NCBI GenBank assembly: GCA_950295325.1
Contig: OX485803.1
Span: forward strand, 24,426,001 to 24,490,000
Length of the DNA stretch: 64,000 nt
DNA from: Polytrichum commune
Lineage: Eukaryota; Streptophyta; Polytrichopsida; Polytrichales; Polytrichaceae
Direction: 5' to 3'
Shown: piece by piece, positions 34,701 to 43,361 of the stretch
How the letters are laid out: the number at the start of each line of letters is the position of its first letter
Numbering within the stretch: the stretch's first letter is position 1
The notes under the pieces: model-generated
Databases searched by the model: none
Told to the model about the DNA's origin: nothing
What the model saw: the letters and a program-made list of their open reading frames with translations, nothing else
Made by a program: the position numbers and the translations under genes

Positions 34701-34866
34701 CTTCAAGATCATGAAGACTAAAGGCAAAACAATTACGGTAAGAGCGAATAAATGCCCGTACCTTTCGTGCTTCGGCACCAGTAAGCTTTGGCCCCACTTC
34801 AATTGGCCAATCGTCAAACTCCGTGGTTTCCTTCTTCATAGAAGGATTGCCAATTGGTGCCAGCAC
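31735..34866 (-). CDS. Retrotransposon Pol part: reverse transcriptase, RNase H, integrase, PHD finger
   Basis: An open frame of about 1043 residues in the same frame as the upstream gag ORF and separated from it by one TAG. Its first listed codon is GTG, with no ATG at the start, so readthrough is more likely than independent initiation. Domains: reverse transcriptase with YIDD (about residue 232), RNase H with HTDWSAVG (about 378) and TDHQPLKWL, a zinc-binding HHCC segment (about 618-660), and an integrase core with D in LDFAGPL (about 690), D in TDQGREF (about 748) and E in GLAERVVQ (about 783). The C-terminus (about 978-1033) has CYVC, CDQC, HMAC and CPRC in C4HC3 spacing, which is a PHD finger. 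No chromodomain is seen. The activities copy RNA into DNA and insert it. The PHD finger probably tethers integrase to histone H3 tails; that is inference. Confidence 0.93.
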   Translation of the reverse strand: MLAPIGNPSMKKETTEFDDWPIEVGPKLTGAEARKVRAFIRSYRNCFAFSLHDLEGYKGKPVRIQLEDDHPIFRWPYRLSTSERLGVQTRCQELLAAELIELSNGEYACATVMPSKKDIFGNWTEKRMCGDYRPVNRKTKSDRYPMPMPEELFDALGFSRIFSTLDLRSGYHQLPLLLGDRVKTAFWGIDKDGKDQLYHWKFLPFGLKNAPAEFQRVMDQLLAGFPFARCYIDDVIIFSNSPQDHVRHLQAVFERLQRWGLRLHHGKCKFFHDQLPYLGHMIVPGGLGVQQAKVDALHKIPALSDVPRLRAFLGLANYYRRFVKNFSLIAKPLTILTGKDQPWIWSREQQQAFDTLKQRLGSAPVLRRPDVSRAFQLHTDWSAVGLGAVLTQKDEEGKEYVVAYASRSNNSAESNYSSYEGEALAAVWAIAHFRPYLYGQKFTLVTDHQPLKWLMESNKLTGKLARWALLLQEYDFEVVHRAGIANLDADGLSRNPSPSDEDLTGARWHGDCDREAVPGWHAATYLTMMSGLAAEILVEEQDEEVDKSLVVSDVWEDQAVLHKLQQGIFPLGLSAMERDRVSHRITRFRWANSLLFRVWPNGTRRIVPRPDQRASLVRQVHEELGHFGVRRTHSMLRNQYWWTGMYQQVAAYVSRCEVCDRVRSSFNTLSPQLQPLPIMGLRYRWSLDFAGPLTITPRGSKYVLVMVEHFSKWIELVALPQNSSELAAMAFLDRVLARFGAPAEVLTDQGREFLGSFEALCTKAFIDHRTTSRDHPEADGLAERVVQTVKRGLRKYGLLHGNHRDWDLMLPWIAMGYRFSRQASLASYNPYQLLYGREPILPSSVREKLAPVVNLDDPDVWAQCLHDRAAFFQKAMPMAMENLNIAQHRDTLRYARIRSGAYRPQVRRFSKGDYVYLQREAPTTLDVKAGRTILRVKDVLPSGILLLEGKDGRECREHSKNCAPCHLPIDGSVHPELAVVPQGLPCYVCGEKKGAATMLLCDQCQRGWHMACLTPPLLTLPSGNWVCPRCRKASHSVAVNGHD

Positions 34867-34890
34867 AGCCTGTGATTGCTAGTCCGTGGA
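34867..34890 (-). promoter_or_regulatory. Probable stop-codon readthrough signal (TAG CAA TCA)
   Basis: The gag ORF stops at TAG (34881-34879) and the next codons are CAA TCA CAG. This fits the CAR-YYA context that drives readthrough in tobamoviruses. The next frame is open for more than 1000 codons in the same phase, with the distance from the stop to the first Pol residue being only five codons. Expected product: Gag alone plus a minor Gag-Pol fusion. Confidence 0.75.
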
Positions 34891-37800
34891 GAGGGCAACA
34901 CCTTTGCCCCCATCATCTGCACTTGAATCCAAATGCGTATCCTCTCCACTACAATCAGTTTGTGTAGCTAAATAGCTACCCACATATGAAGTATCACCAA
35001 GAAATAGAAGTGGAAACATTTTATGGGCCTCCAACTTCCCAAACTCTTGGGCCAAAGCTGAAAAAACACGTTGGGCTCGAAGCTCTTCCGCAACATGAAG
35101 TTTCAAAGGAAATAATCCCTCGGTATCATTGACCTCAATGTGATCCTTGGATTGCGGCTCCATTGCCCCCTGACCATTGTTCTCTGCCCTCAGAGTAAGC
35201 AATTGGTCATCTATACGTTGTTGAGCAGCAAGACAAATTCCAATTATCCACACAATGCTATTAAGATCCATAGCTTGCCCCAATAGGAAACGTCTCTGAC
35301 CTTCCTGAAGCCCGTGAGCAGCTGTGGTACCTGTAAGAAAACCCATGGCGCGTTCCCGCTCATCTGCCGTAGGCTCCTCATAAGTTTGGGATTTTGAATC
35401 CCAAACCATGCCAGGTCCACGAGATCGAAATGCAAAAGACTGTGGATATGTCACAAAAGTAGGTAGTGCACCTCTCGGAATTCCCACCTTGTTAATTAAT
35501 GCAAATGACAAGGTGTCATCCTTGGTAACTGCCAAGGAAACACGATGATCATCTAAAATGTCATCCACCTTGCGATCCATAAGGCGGGGAATGCGGGCAA
35601 TCGCCACTGAAAGCACCCGAGGTGATACCAAGTTGGTCCAAAACCAACGAGGCCGATGAGCAAAGGATCCCAAAGATGCAGCATCCAGAAATGTTGGAGT
35701 ACCCAGAATTTGGTTAATGTACTCACTATCCTTCACCACTTTGTGCCGGGTATCACCCAATAATGGTACATTTTCGAAAATGTACCCTGGCGGAGTCGAT
35801 TGGTGGGTAAACCACCATTGCGTCAATCGCATCAAATCCGCAAACAAACTAGACCTAGGATCATCCAATCCCTGGCCAGTTCCTGCCCGCGAATGGCCTT
35901 GACAAGGCCATCCTGCAATAATCAAATCCACGTGGCCCAACCTTCTCAAATCCTCATCACTAATCATAGTGACATCTTGAGGAAGTTGACCACAACATCC
36001 ATGAATGGCAGAGGCTGACAATTGTGCGGGGTATCTCAACAACAATTGTTGGATGTGATGTCGGACGGCTCTGTTGGCTGCATACCCATTGTCCACATGA
36101 ATATATCGCCAAATTGTAATTCCAGCTTCCAACACTGCCGCCAAACCTGTGCCAATGCCTCCAAAGATCTCCACAAGGACAATACCTTCAGGTGATGGTT
36201 GCCAACGAATGAGTTGAACAAAAGAAAATGAGGATGAAGTTGGGGGTGCCTCTCCAAGCTCCAAATCCGCTACAATGTGTCGACAATGGTCGGATAACTC
36301 CTTAGGAGTTCGCCATGGTGGAGGTGGATCCTTGAAATGTCGAGCAGGAATTTGAAAAGATGGTAAAAATTGTTGTTCTGCCGCATTACAAGTGTAGTCC
36401 ATTGTTTCCTCCAATAAAACTGGAGCACAAGGCAAATCTGCAACTGAACCGCTGCAACCAAACATTGCCTCCGCAACCATAGTCATAGCAGTGGCTGCAA
36501 ATGTGACAGGAATAAATACCTTCCTGCCATCTCCAGTGGACCATCCTGGTCTAATCCATGCCTCTTCCGTCCAATTATCCAAACCAAAGCCAAGTGGGTA
36601 AAGAGCTTGCTGACCAACAAGTATATCATAGTTGGTAGCATTAGTAACAACACACTTCATTGACAAATGAGTGTAAGTAGGCCCTGCCCCCACATGAAAA
36701 ATCAAACGTAGAGGTGCCTTGGTGTAACCTGTTGCACGTTCAGTGCCCCCTACTGAAGTCACAATAGTAAATGGACAAGGATCCAAGCTTGCTGGCGTCA
36801 ATCCAAGACTGTCAGCAAGTCCTTTGCCAATCATAACCGGTTGAGCACCGGAATCCATCATAACTTTCAGTGGTGTAGCACGGATAGTGGGCATATCCGT
36901 GCGTGAAACGACAAACAAACATTTGTCGTTCATCAGGCGTACAACTCCAGGTTGCAAATTATGCCGTTCGCGAGCAGGCCTTGCAGAAATGTCTGCAAGA
37001 TATGCCGCTCCCGACGCATAATTCGAAAATGACGTATCCACTGCTGAAATTGATGCTGGAGGAATATCAGTTTGCTTACCAAAAGCAATGATGGCCGCAT
37101 CCGCAAGACTCGCTCGCAAATTGGCTAAGTCCTCCACCTCCTCAGCCACAGGTACGTCAACCACAGCTTGGGATACTTGAAGGGATGGCAAATCCGCCTT
37201 ACCTTCTAACATTCTCCCAGCTAAATGAAAAACTGCAGCAGGCTTGAAATCCGAAGCCATAAACTCCGAACCCGAGAAAATTGGCATATGGAGAATTTTA
37301 TATGCCAATGCCTGCGTAACATCCTTCGAGATGGAATCCCCATCTCTCAAAGGTACAGGGTTTTTAGCCCCAACAACAGTGGTGTCTACCAATCCAAATG
37401 AAAGAGGTAAACGTGCTTGACCAATTTGATCAGCTGGTCCGGCATGGCGAGGATGTAGCACCTCGTTGCTACCACCACTCGTGGAAGCCACCGCATCTGC
37501 CAATGTTTGTGAGCGAGTAGAAGCCGCCGCCACCACCTCTCCAGCTGCTCCAAACATATACATGTCCGAACCCGAGGTGCCACCACCCACATGCGGCTCA
37601 GAAATTTGAGCAAAAGATGCAGAAGATTTGAGCTTTTGCTCAAGCTCTGCCACCTTAGCCTCAAGACTCTGCTCCCTTGGAGACTTTCCAGTGACATAAC
37701 TGGCAGGCCGCATCTCAGGATGAAGTAGGAAACAATGATCCACATCGTGATTAGTGCCACCACAATGGCTACATTTCAATTGTCTCTTCTTAGAATTGTC

Positions 37801-38976
37801 CCCTGCCCTTACTGGTTCCATCTTTTGTTTGAATTTTCCCAAAGGCTGAGTTTTCTTCTTCTTAGGACAATTGGGATCATTCTTCGAATGACCAGCTTCT
37901 CCACAACCCCAACAATGCAAAATCTTTTGCTCCTTGACGGGTTGAGTCTCAGCTAAACTGCTAGTAGCTGTGACAATTCTTCTTGGTTTCGGACTCTCTG
38001 TCATCCAAGATACCATATCCGTGGCATCATGTTGGCAAAGAGCCCGATCACATTTCTCAACCACGGCAAACGCTTGTGCAAGCGTAGCTCGGCCCTCGTA
38101 GTCGAGGATAATCCGAGGTGATGCCAACTCAAGTAGCCGCTTGTCAATCTTAGACAAAAAGATTTTAATAAGCTGACTCTCAGCAAAAACACCTCCCGAC
38201 TCCACAGCAAATCGCGCGAGTCGCGTATACATGGTCCGTGGAGTATCATCCTTCTCTCGGCGGAAATCCTGGATGCGCTGCATCTGGTCTCGTCGAAACC
38301 CACCATACTCCACTTCCAAATGTGCGACAAATTCAGTAAGGGGATTAAACGGAGGTGGTGGACCAACAGCCGTCAATGCTGCCTGTGTAGCACGTGCCAT
38401 CCGTGAAAGGGTAGCCGTGCTACTGCCAGCCACCATTGGCCCAAATGCCAGTTCTTGGTCCTCAGACTCCTCCGGTGGATCCTCCTCCTTTAAGGTGGGT
38501 GGAGCTAAGGTGGCAATCGCCCCATCTTTAAGGGCTGAAATAAGTTCAACCCGGGCCTCCCAATACTGCTCCACCTCCCGAAGTTGTCGTTGATGACCCT
38601 CTGTCCATCGTTCGTAAGTTTGGAGTGCCTCATACTCCAAATGTTGAGGCAGAAGTTCAAAGGCATACCAATCATTGAAATTGGAAGACCTTTGGCGTTT
38701 CTCCTTAATCCAGGTACGAAACCGGAGTTTCCAATCGGGCAAGGAAATGCCCCCAGCTCGACCTGAAAACCGATCACGCACTGAATTGTGGCGATCGTCC
38801 TCCATGTCGTCGAACGTGCCGACACTCCAAATCCGAAGCCTACTAGTAGTGTCCAACGCCGAAATAGGCTCAAAAGCCTCGTTGGTATCTACCTCTGGCT
38901 CAAGATTTGTGGTGCCCACGTCCTCCAAGTAATCTGGTGATGGAGATCGATAATATCGACTCCTAGTTTGCACCAT
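34879..38976 (-). CDS. Retrotransposon Gag-protease-cytosine methyltransferase polyprotein
   Basis: 1365 residues from the ATG at 38976. Gag-like helical region at about 200-330. Two zinc knuckles at about 355-415: CWGC...H...C with six residues before the last Cys, then CSHCGGTNHDVDHC with standard CCHC spacing. Aspartic protease at about 700-790 with MDSGAQPVMIG. From about 930 to 1245 there is a C5-cytosine methyltransferase: motif I IFGGIGTG (about 937), motif IV GWPCQGHSRAG with the catalytic Cys (about 1023), motif VI FENVP (about 1068), motif VIII HRPRWFW (about 1108), and motif IX/X ERAMGFLTG and LLGQAMDLNSIVW (about 1215-1245). All core motifs are present, so catalytic activity is plausible. 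The methyltransferase lies between protease and reverse transcriptase, where retroelements normally have nothing. It ends at TAG in a readthrough context. Confidence 0.92.
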   Translation of the reverse strand: MVQTRSRYYRSPSPDYLEDVGTTNLEPEVDTNEAFEPISALDTTSRLRIWSVGTFDDMEDDRHNSVRDRFSGRAGGISLPDWKLRFRTWIKEKRQRSSNFNDWYAFELLPQHLEYEALQTYERWTEGHQRQLREVEQYWEARVELISALKDGAIATLAPPTLKEEDPPEESEDQELAFGPMVAGSSTATLSRMARATQAALTAVGPPPPFNPLTEFVAHLEVEYGGFRRDQMQRIQDFRREKDDTPRTMYTRLARFAVESGGVFAESQLIKIFLSKIDKRLLELASPRIILDYEGRATLAQAFAVVEKCDRALCQHDATDMVSWMTESPKPRRIVTATSSLAETQPVKEQKILHCWGCGEAGHSKNDPNCPKKKKTQPLGKFKQKMEPVRAGDNSKKRQLKCSHCGGTNHDVDHCFLLHPEMRPASYVTGKSPREQSLEAKVAELEQKLKSSASFAQISEPHVGGGTSGSDMYMFGAAGEVVAAASTRSQTLADAVASTSGGSNEVLHPRHAGPADQIGQARLPLSFGLVDTTVVGAKNPVPLRDGDSISKDVTQALAYKILHMPIFSGSEFMASDFKPAAVFHLAGRMLEGKADLPSLQVSQAVVDVPVAEEVEDLANLRASLADAAIIAFGKQTDIPPASISAVDTSFSNYASGAAYLADISARPARERHNLQPGVVRLMNDKCLFVVSRTDMPTIRATPLKVMMDSGAQPVMIGKGLADSLGLTPASLDPCPFTIVTSVGGTERATGYTKAPLRLIFHVGAGPTYTHLSMKCVVTNATNYDILVGQQALYPLGFGLDNWTEEAWIRPGWSTGDGRKVFIPVTFAATAMTMVAEAMFGCSGSVADLPCAPVLLEETMDYTCNAAEQQFLPSFQIPARHFKDPPPPWRTPKELSDHCRHIVADLELGEAPPTSSSFSFVQLIRWQPSPEGIVLVEIFGGIGTGLAAVLEAGITIWRYIHVDNGYAANRAVRHHIQQLLLRYPAQLSASAIHGCCGQLPQDVTMISDEDLRRLGHVDLIIAGWPCQGHSRAGTGQGLDDPRSSLFADLMRLTQWWFTHQSTPPGYIFENVPLLGDTRHKVVKDSEYINQILGTPTFLDAASLGSFAHRPRWFWTNLVSPRVLSVAIARIPRLMDRKVDDILDDHRVSLAVTKDDTLSFALINKVGIPRGALPTFVTYPQSFAFRSRGPGMVWDSKSQTYEEPTADERERAMGFLTGTTAAHGLQEGQRRFLLGQAMDLNSIVWIIGICLAAQQRIDDQLLTLRAENNGQGAMEPQSKDHIEVNDTEGLFPLKLHVAEELRAQRVFSALAQEFGKLEAHKMFPLLFLGDTSYVGSYLATQTDCSGEDTHLDSSADDGGKGVALSTD

Positions 38977-40390
38977 AAAATAATCCCTTGAGTACCTGCA
39001 ACTATCTACAAGGTAATGGAAGCCTGCACCTGTTGCGGACTATCTAAATGGCAATCCCTTGCCAAATGCCAAGTGTTTATGCCCCCAGAATTCCAAAATT
39101 GTGCAAAGGTTTGAGATTGGTAATTAAAATGAAAAATCAGCGTTGAAAAGGCTCATTTCCAAGGTGATTATGAACTCCAATCAACAAACTAAGTGCACCA
39201 ATGGACTCCTAGGAAGATTTCACACAAATTAGGCTCAAATTTCACTCCAATCGGAGTTAATTTGCTCCCATAAACAAAAATCAGCGTTGAAATTAGCAAT
39301 TTCAGCAATGATTTTGACTTCCAATCAAAAATCCAATTACACCATTGGATTCCTTGGCAAATTTCACACAAAATAGGCTCAAATTTCACTTCAATCGGAG
39401 CTAGTATGCCCCCAAATTTGAGCCTCAAAGTTTGTGACAATGAAATGCCAAATTTGAAAGTGAAAGTTTTAAAAAAAAAAAAAAAAAAAAAAAAATCCGG
39501 TTTATTTAAAAATTTAAATAAACAAAACAAAACAAAACAAAACAAATTAATTAACTTAATCTAAGTAACTTAATTAGCCTAAATGAATTAACTTAATTAA
39601 CTTAAACTAATGAACCTAATTAATTAAGTTAATCTAATGAATTAAGTTAGTTGTTTAATTAAATTAGTTAACTTAATTAGTTAGCTAACCTAATTTAATT
39701 AACTAACTTAATTAACTTAAAAATAATTAACTAACTTAACTAACTTAATTAACTAACTTAACTAACTTAACTAACTAACTTAACTAACTAATTAAGTTAA
39801 CTAACTAACTAACTTACCTTGAAGCAAGGGGGGCCAGGCTGGCGCCGCCCGCCACCTGGGCCAGGCTGCCGCCCGCCCGCCCCCGGCCCGGCCCGCTGCC
39901 ACCTCGCCGCGGGGCCCGGCTGGCGCCGCCCGCCGTGGGGCCCGGCCGCCGCCCGCCCGCCCCCGGCCCGTGATTAGCCGCCCCGGAGTTCAGAATGGGA
40001 GCTCCAGGAGCTCCAGGAGCTCCAAGAGGGTCCGGTGAGCTCCGGATCCGTCCGGAGCTCAACCAAAATTATAACTAAATCGGATTTTGATTGTGGTTTA
40101 TGTTTGTATTTAAATTAAACTTTGCTTCACAATTTGCAAGCAAGAAAATGTGACTTGAGAATCTTGAAACTAAATGGAATCTCAAGATTCAAACATCAAC
40201 AATTGAAGAAAATACAAGAGACAAGAAAAGAAAAATGGGAAGATTTCTCTCAAAATCTTCTTGAGGATTGCAAGAAATGACGAACTAAGCTTTCAAACAC
40301 TTGTATCACTCATTTGCTCTCAATACTGGGCCATTCTAGCTCAGAAATACAACCAAAAATGAAAAATTTGAATACAATTGTTGTCAAGTA
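38977..40390 (-). other. Retrotransposon 5' leader with AT-only and CpG-rich blocks
   Basis: About 1.4 kb between the 5' terminal repeat and the gag ATG. From about 39540 to 39825 it is almost only TAA, TTA and AACT units. From about 39830 to 40055 it is extremely GC-rich with repeated GCCCGCCCGCC and GGCGCCGCCCGCC units. About 39120-39450 has direct near-duplicates of ~160 bp ('tttcacacaaa...aggctcaaatttcac'). A run of A sits at 39472-39494. An open minus-strand frame crosses the GC-rich block, but its composition gives no domain. Confidence 0.85.
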
Positions 40391-40821
40391 TGAGGGTTTC
40401 TCTCTCCAAGCTTAAGAAACTAAAATATCTCCTTACAAAGCTTAAGAAACTCTAAAATTCACACACAAGAGTCAAGCTATCTCTCACTCCACGAAGGGAG
40501 AATCCAAGAGTGCAAGTGGTGGAGAAAGAATGCAAAGGCTTTACTCATAATCTACTACACCATAGCCATGAGAAAGCAACAACAAGCTCTCTCTCTCTCA
40601 AAACACACTCACAAGACTTGACTTGACAACAATGGCAAGTCAAGAGGCCTTCCTCTCCATACAACCCCAATCCAATGTGGAGTTCATCCATGGAGTGGAT
40701 GAACAACTAACTAGGACTCCCAATGGAGTCCGTTACTCATCCCAACACACATGGACTCCTAATGGAGTCCATTTACTCCTAAGTTGACGTGACTTAGCCC
40801 CCGATGTCACCTCACGTGACA
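40391..40821 (-). repeat. 5' terminal repeat core (431 bp)
   Basis: The upstream copy for the minus-strand element; it should contain the promoter. After its end (CCCTCA) comes TACTTGACAACAATTG; a PBS beginning TGG, as for usual tRNA primers, is not visible. Confidence 0.9.
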
Positions 40822-41044
40822 AAGATCCTAAAACGGCCCCTTTTGGACATATATTAAAAAAAACCAACACATCCATTCTTTGGTGCATGGTCACTTCTCT
40901 TGCTTCACATTTGGTTTACACCTACTGAGGGTCCAAAGGCTTTAAAAATACATTTATTAGAAATTGGACCATGGAATTGTGACCATGGAAAAAGGCCCTT
41001 TGACATGGGACAACTTTGTGGTCCGTGATGTAAACAACCCCTAA

Positions 41045-43361
41045 AATGCTAGGGAGGTAAGAAGGGATTTTTTTTTTGAAATCCCACTGCTACACCCTAC
41101 ATGGAATTGAGCCTACATTCGTGTGAATGGGCCCAACCTCGGGGAAGCGACTATCGGAATTTTAGAAAACCACGTGAAATAAAAAAAAAATAGGGTCAAT
41201 TTAATTCATTTAGGGTAAATTTTATAATTTCGTTAGATCTACCATAGCATTGGAAACATGTCCCTTACATTATTACATGTAAAATAGGGTGGTGGGTAAG
41301 TCCTTTATTTTAATAATCAACAGAAAAAAAAACAAGGTTATAGACATATAATCCCCTTAAAAATGTGTAGTAGGATCAGTAGTATCATTATGGGTTTGAC
41401 TACTTGGATGAAGAAGTAGGTAGTTTGTGTCCAAATTTGAATCAAGCTTGTTAGTATGGAGGGAAATGTTGTGGGATTTTTTTTGGGGAAGGAACGTGTT
41501 AGCACTCCTTAACAGCCGTTGGGTTTTGCAACGGCACTGAACATGTGGGACATCATTGGATGCTTAGAACTTGACAGTCTCCATCATCACCTCAATCGTT
41601 TCCTACAATTGGTTTTGGTTTTGTCACAACCTCATTCCTCGATCATCAAGCTCACATTTGTTTGAGCATTTTATAGGGTTTCTTTCATGCAGATTAATGA
41701 TGTAGAGTGGCCACTTCATTTGCAATGTTTTTCACGTGTATTTGGTTTAGGGTAGTTTTCATGGTTCGTCTCTTCATTGTTGGTTTTGAGATTACAAGTT
41801 ATTTTTGGAATTTTGGGTATGAATTTGCACATTTTCTAGTTGTTTGGTCTTGTATAGATTTCTGAATGAGCATGTTCAATTCTTTAAATATGAAAATCTA
41901 ATTTTCTAACCATGAAATTAAGGGAATTAAGGGTGGCATGTGGTTCATTCTTCATCCATTTTTGTCGTTGCTCTTACTTGTCTTGCTAGTAGTGTCCAAT
42001 ATGCCAACATTATATCGATTGCCCTTTTGCTACATCAACCTTTTCTAGATGATCGATGATGCACTACAATATTTGGCAACCTCATTGTGATAGACTTGGA
42101 GGATTGCACTTTGCCTTGAAAGAAGACAATGTGGAGTGGTTGGAGACTTCGAAGGTTACCCCCTTATGCCATCAATAAGTTTTACATATCCATCGTCATT
42201 GGTGCTAAACCTCTTATAATTTATTAGTCTTATCATGACATAGCAGAGGATGTTGAACATGTATCTTGAAAGTATTGGAGGGTGCATAGTTATATCCTAA
42301 CCCTTCACATTGTAAATGTTCGTTACAAGGTTTAAATGGACTATAGTTGAATGTGTTTGTAAACATGATTAAAGTAAATGTTTTTAATTTTTTGTATTTA
42401 GTTTTCTTGTATTTGAATGCAACCTTGTTTTTTTTAGAGTAGGTAGTTGTGTAGAATCTCATGTCTTGTCACAACTGATTGTATTTTTTATTTTGTTATA
42501 TCCATGTTTACAACTTGTTTATTTCAGCTTGTATATTTTGTTATTTTCATGTTTATTGATAACCCTTTAATTGGTATCCAAGTACTATTGGTTGTGTTTT
42601 GAATGGTACTTTGAATGGTCTAGGATTGGAATTACTAATTGAAACCAAATGAAGGATAATTTCAATGGTATGAAATGTTTGTTGCTCACATAGTCGGTTT
42701 CACAATGCGATAGTATTCCGTCCACTATTAGGTATTTGTACAATTTATTAAAAAAATTATGCCAAAAATTAGCCTCTCTAAACAACTACAAATAAATATA
42801 GGGTGCTTAAAATATACCAAAGTAGTTTTTTTATCTACAAATAGGGAGGAAATAAATATTGAGAGGTGCATAAATATCCCCCCATTAAATACCCCATTAT
42901 CGCATGTGGTTACGAAACATAGAGGGGTGTGATTGCCCCGAGGGCCCAAGCTTGGAAACAAGGGCAATTTTAGCACTTTGAAATGTGGAAGGCTAGAGTA
43001 AGGAGGGAATAGGCTTAAGCGAGGCAAAAACATACTACTATAAACATACTACTATAAATATTATATTTTAGTTTCGTATGATATTTTGTGTCATTATGGT
43101 ACCTTTTCTAGTGACAATTCTTATGAACAAGTTTACAAGTATTGTCATGGGTGATTGAAATTTAGAGGAAAAACCACTTAGTAGGTGATAGTAATTGCAT
43201 ATTGCAAATCGATAATGCGTAAAAAAAAATTTACAAGGAATGACAAATAATGTTACGTTAGCATTTAGTGTTGGTGACACTGCACGGGTGGTTTACAATT
43301 AGTATTGAGCAAGACAAATAGAATTGATGATACTAAACACAATATCTAGTGTACTTATTTA
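41045..43361. other. Intergenic DNA, no gene seen
   Basis: About 2.3 kb of AT-rich DNA with a few short open frames without recognisable domains. I see no RNA gene or mobile element that I can support here. Confidence 0.5.

Larger units (their letters stand above)
30766..40821 (-). mobile_element. Gypsy-type LTR retrotransposon with cytosine methyltransferase and PHD finger
   Basis: Full-length element of 10,056 bp transcribed right to left. It holds two terminal copies of a 431-bp repeat (40391-40821 and 30872-31302), a 1.4-kb leader, ORF1 (38976-34879), ORF2 (34866-31735) and a 3' region. The domain order RT-RNase H-integrase places it in Gypsy/Metaviridae. It sits inside the Harbinger-like MITE; AAGA flanks the TG...CA ends (30762-30765 and 40822-40825), with the wider match AAAGAT, as target-site duplication. 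The 431-bp repeats read as identical and both ORFs are open, so the insertion is recent. The internal order of terminal segments is unusual (see the separate 105-bp repeat entries). Confidence 0.92.
30419..41041. mobile_element. Tourist/Harbinger-like MITE split by a retrotransposon insertion
   Basis: GGGGTTGTTTACATCATGGA at 30419 is matched by its inverted complement ending at 41041 (GGGGTTGTTTACATCACGGA read from the right), with 22 of 23 terminal bases agreeing. The flanking trinucleotide TAA is present on both sides (30416-30418 and 41042-41044), as expected for PIF/Harbinger. Removing the retrotransposon leaves about 560 bp (30419-30765 plus 40822-41041), with no transposase. This order dates the MITE as older than the retrotransposon. 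Confidence 0.8.

Noticed and set aside
31735-34866. Pol ORF as an independently started gene
   Set aside because: The first usable codon is GTG and there is no ATG near the start; it is in frame with gag across a single TAG.
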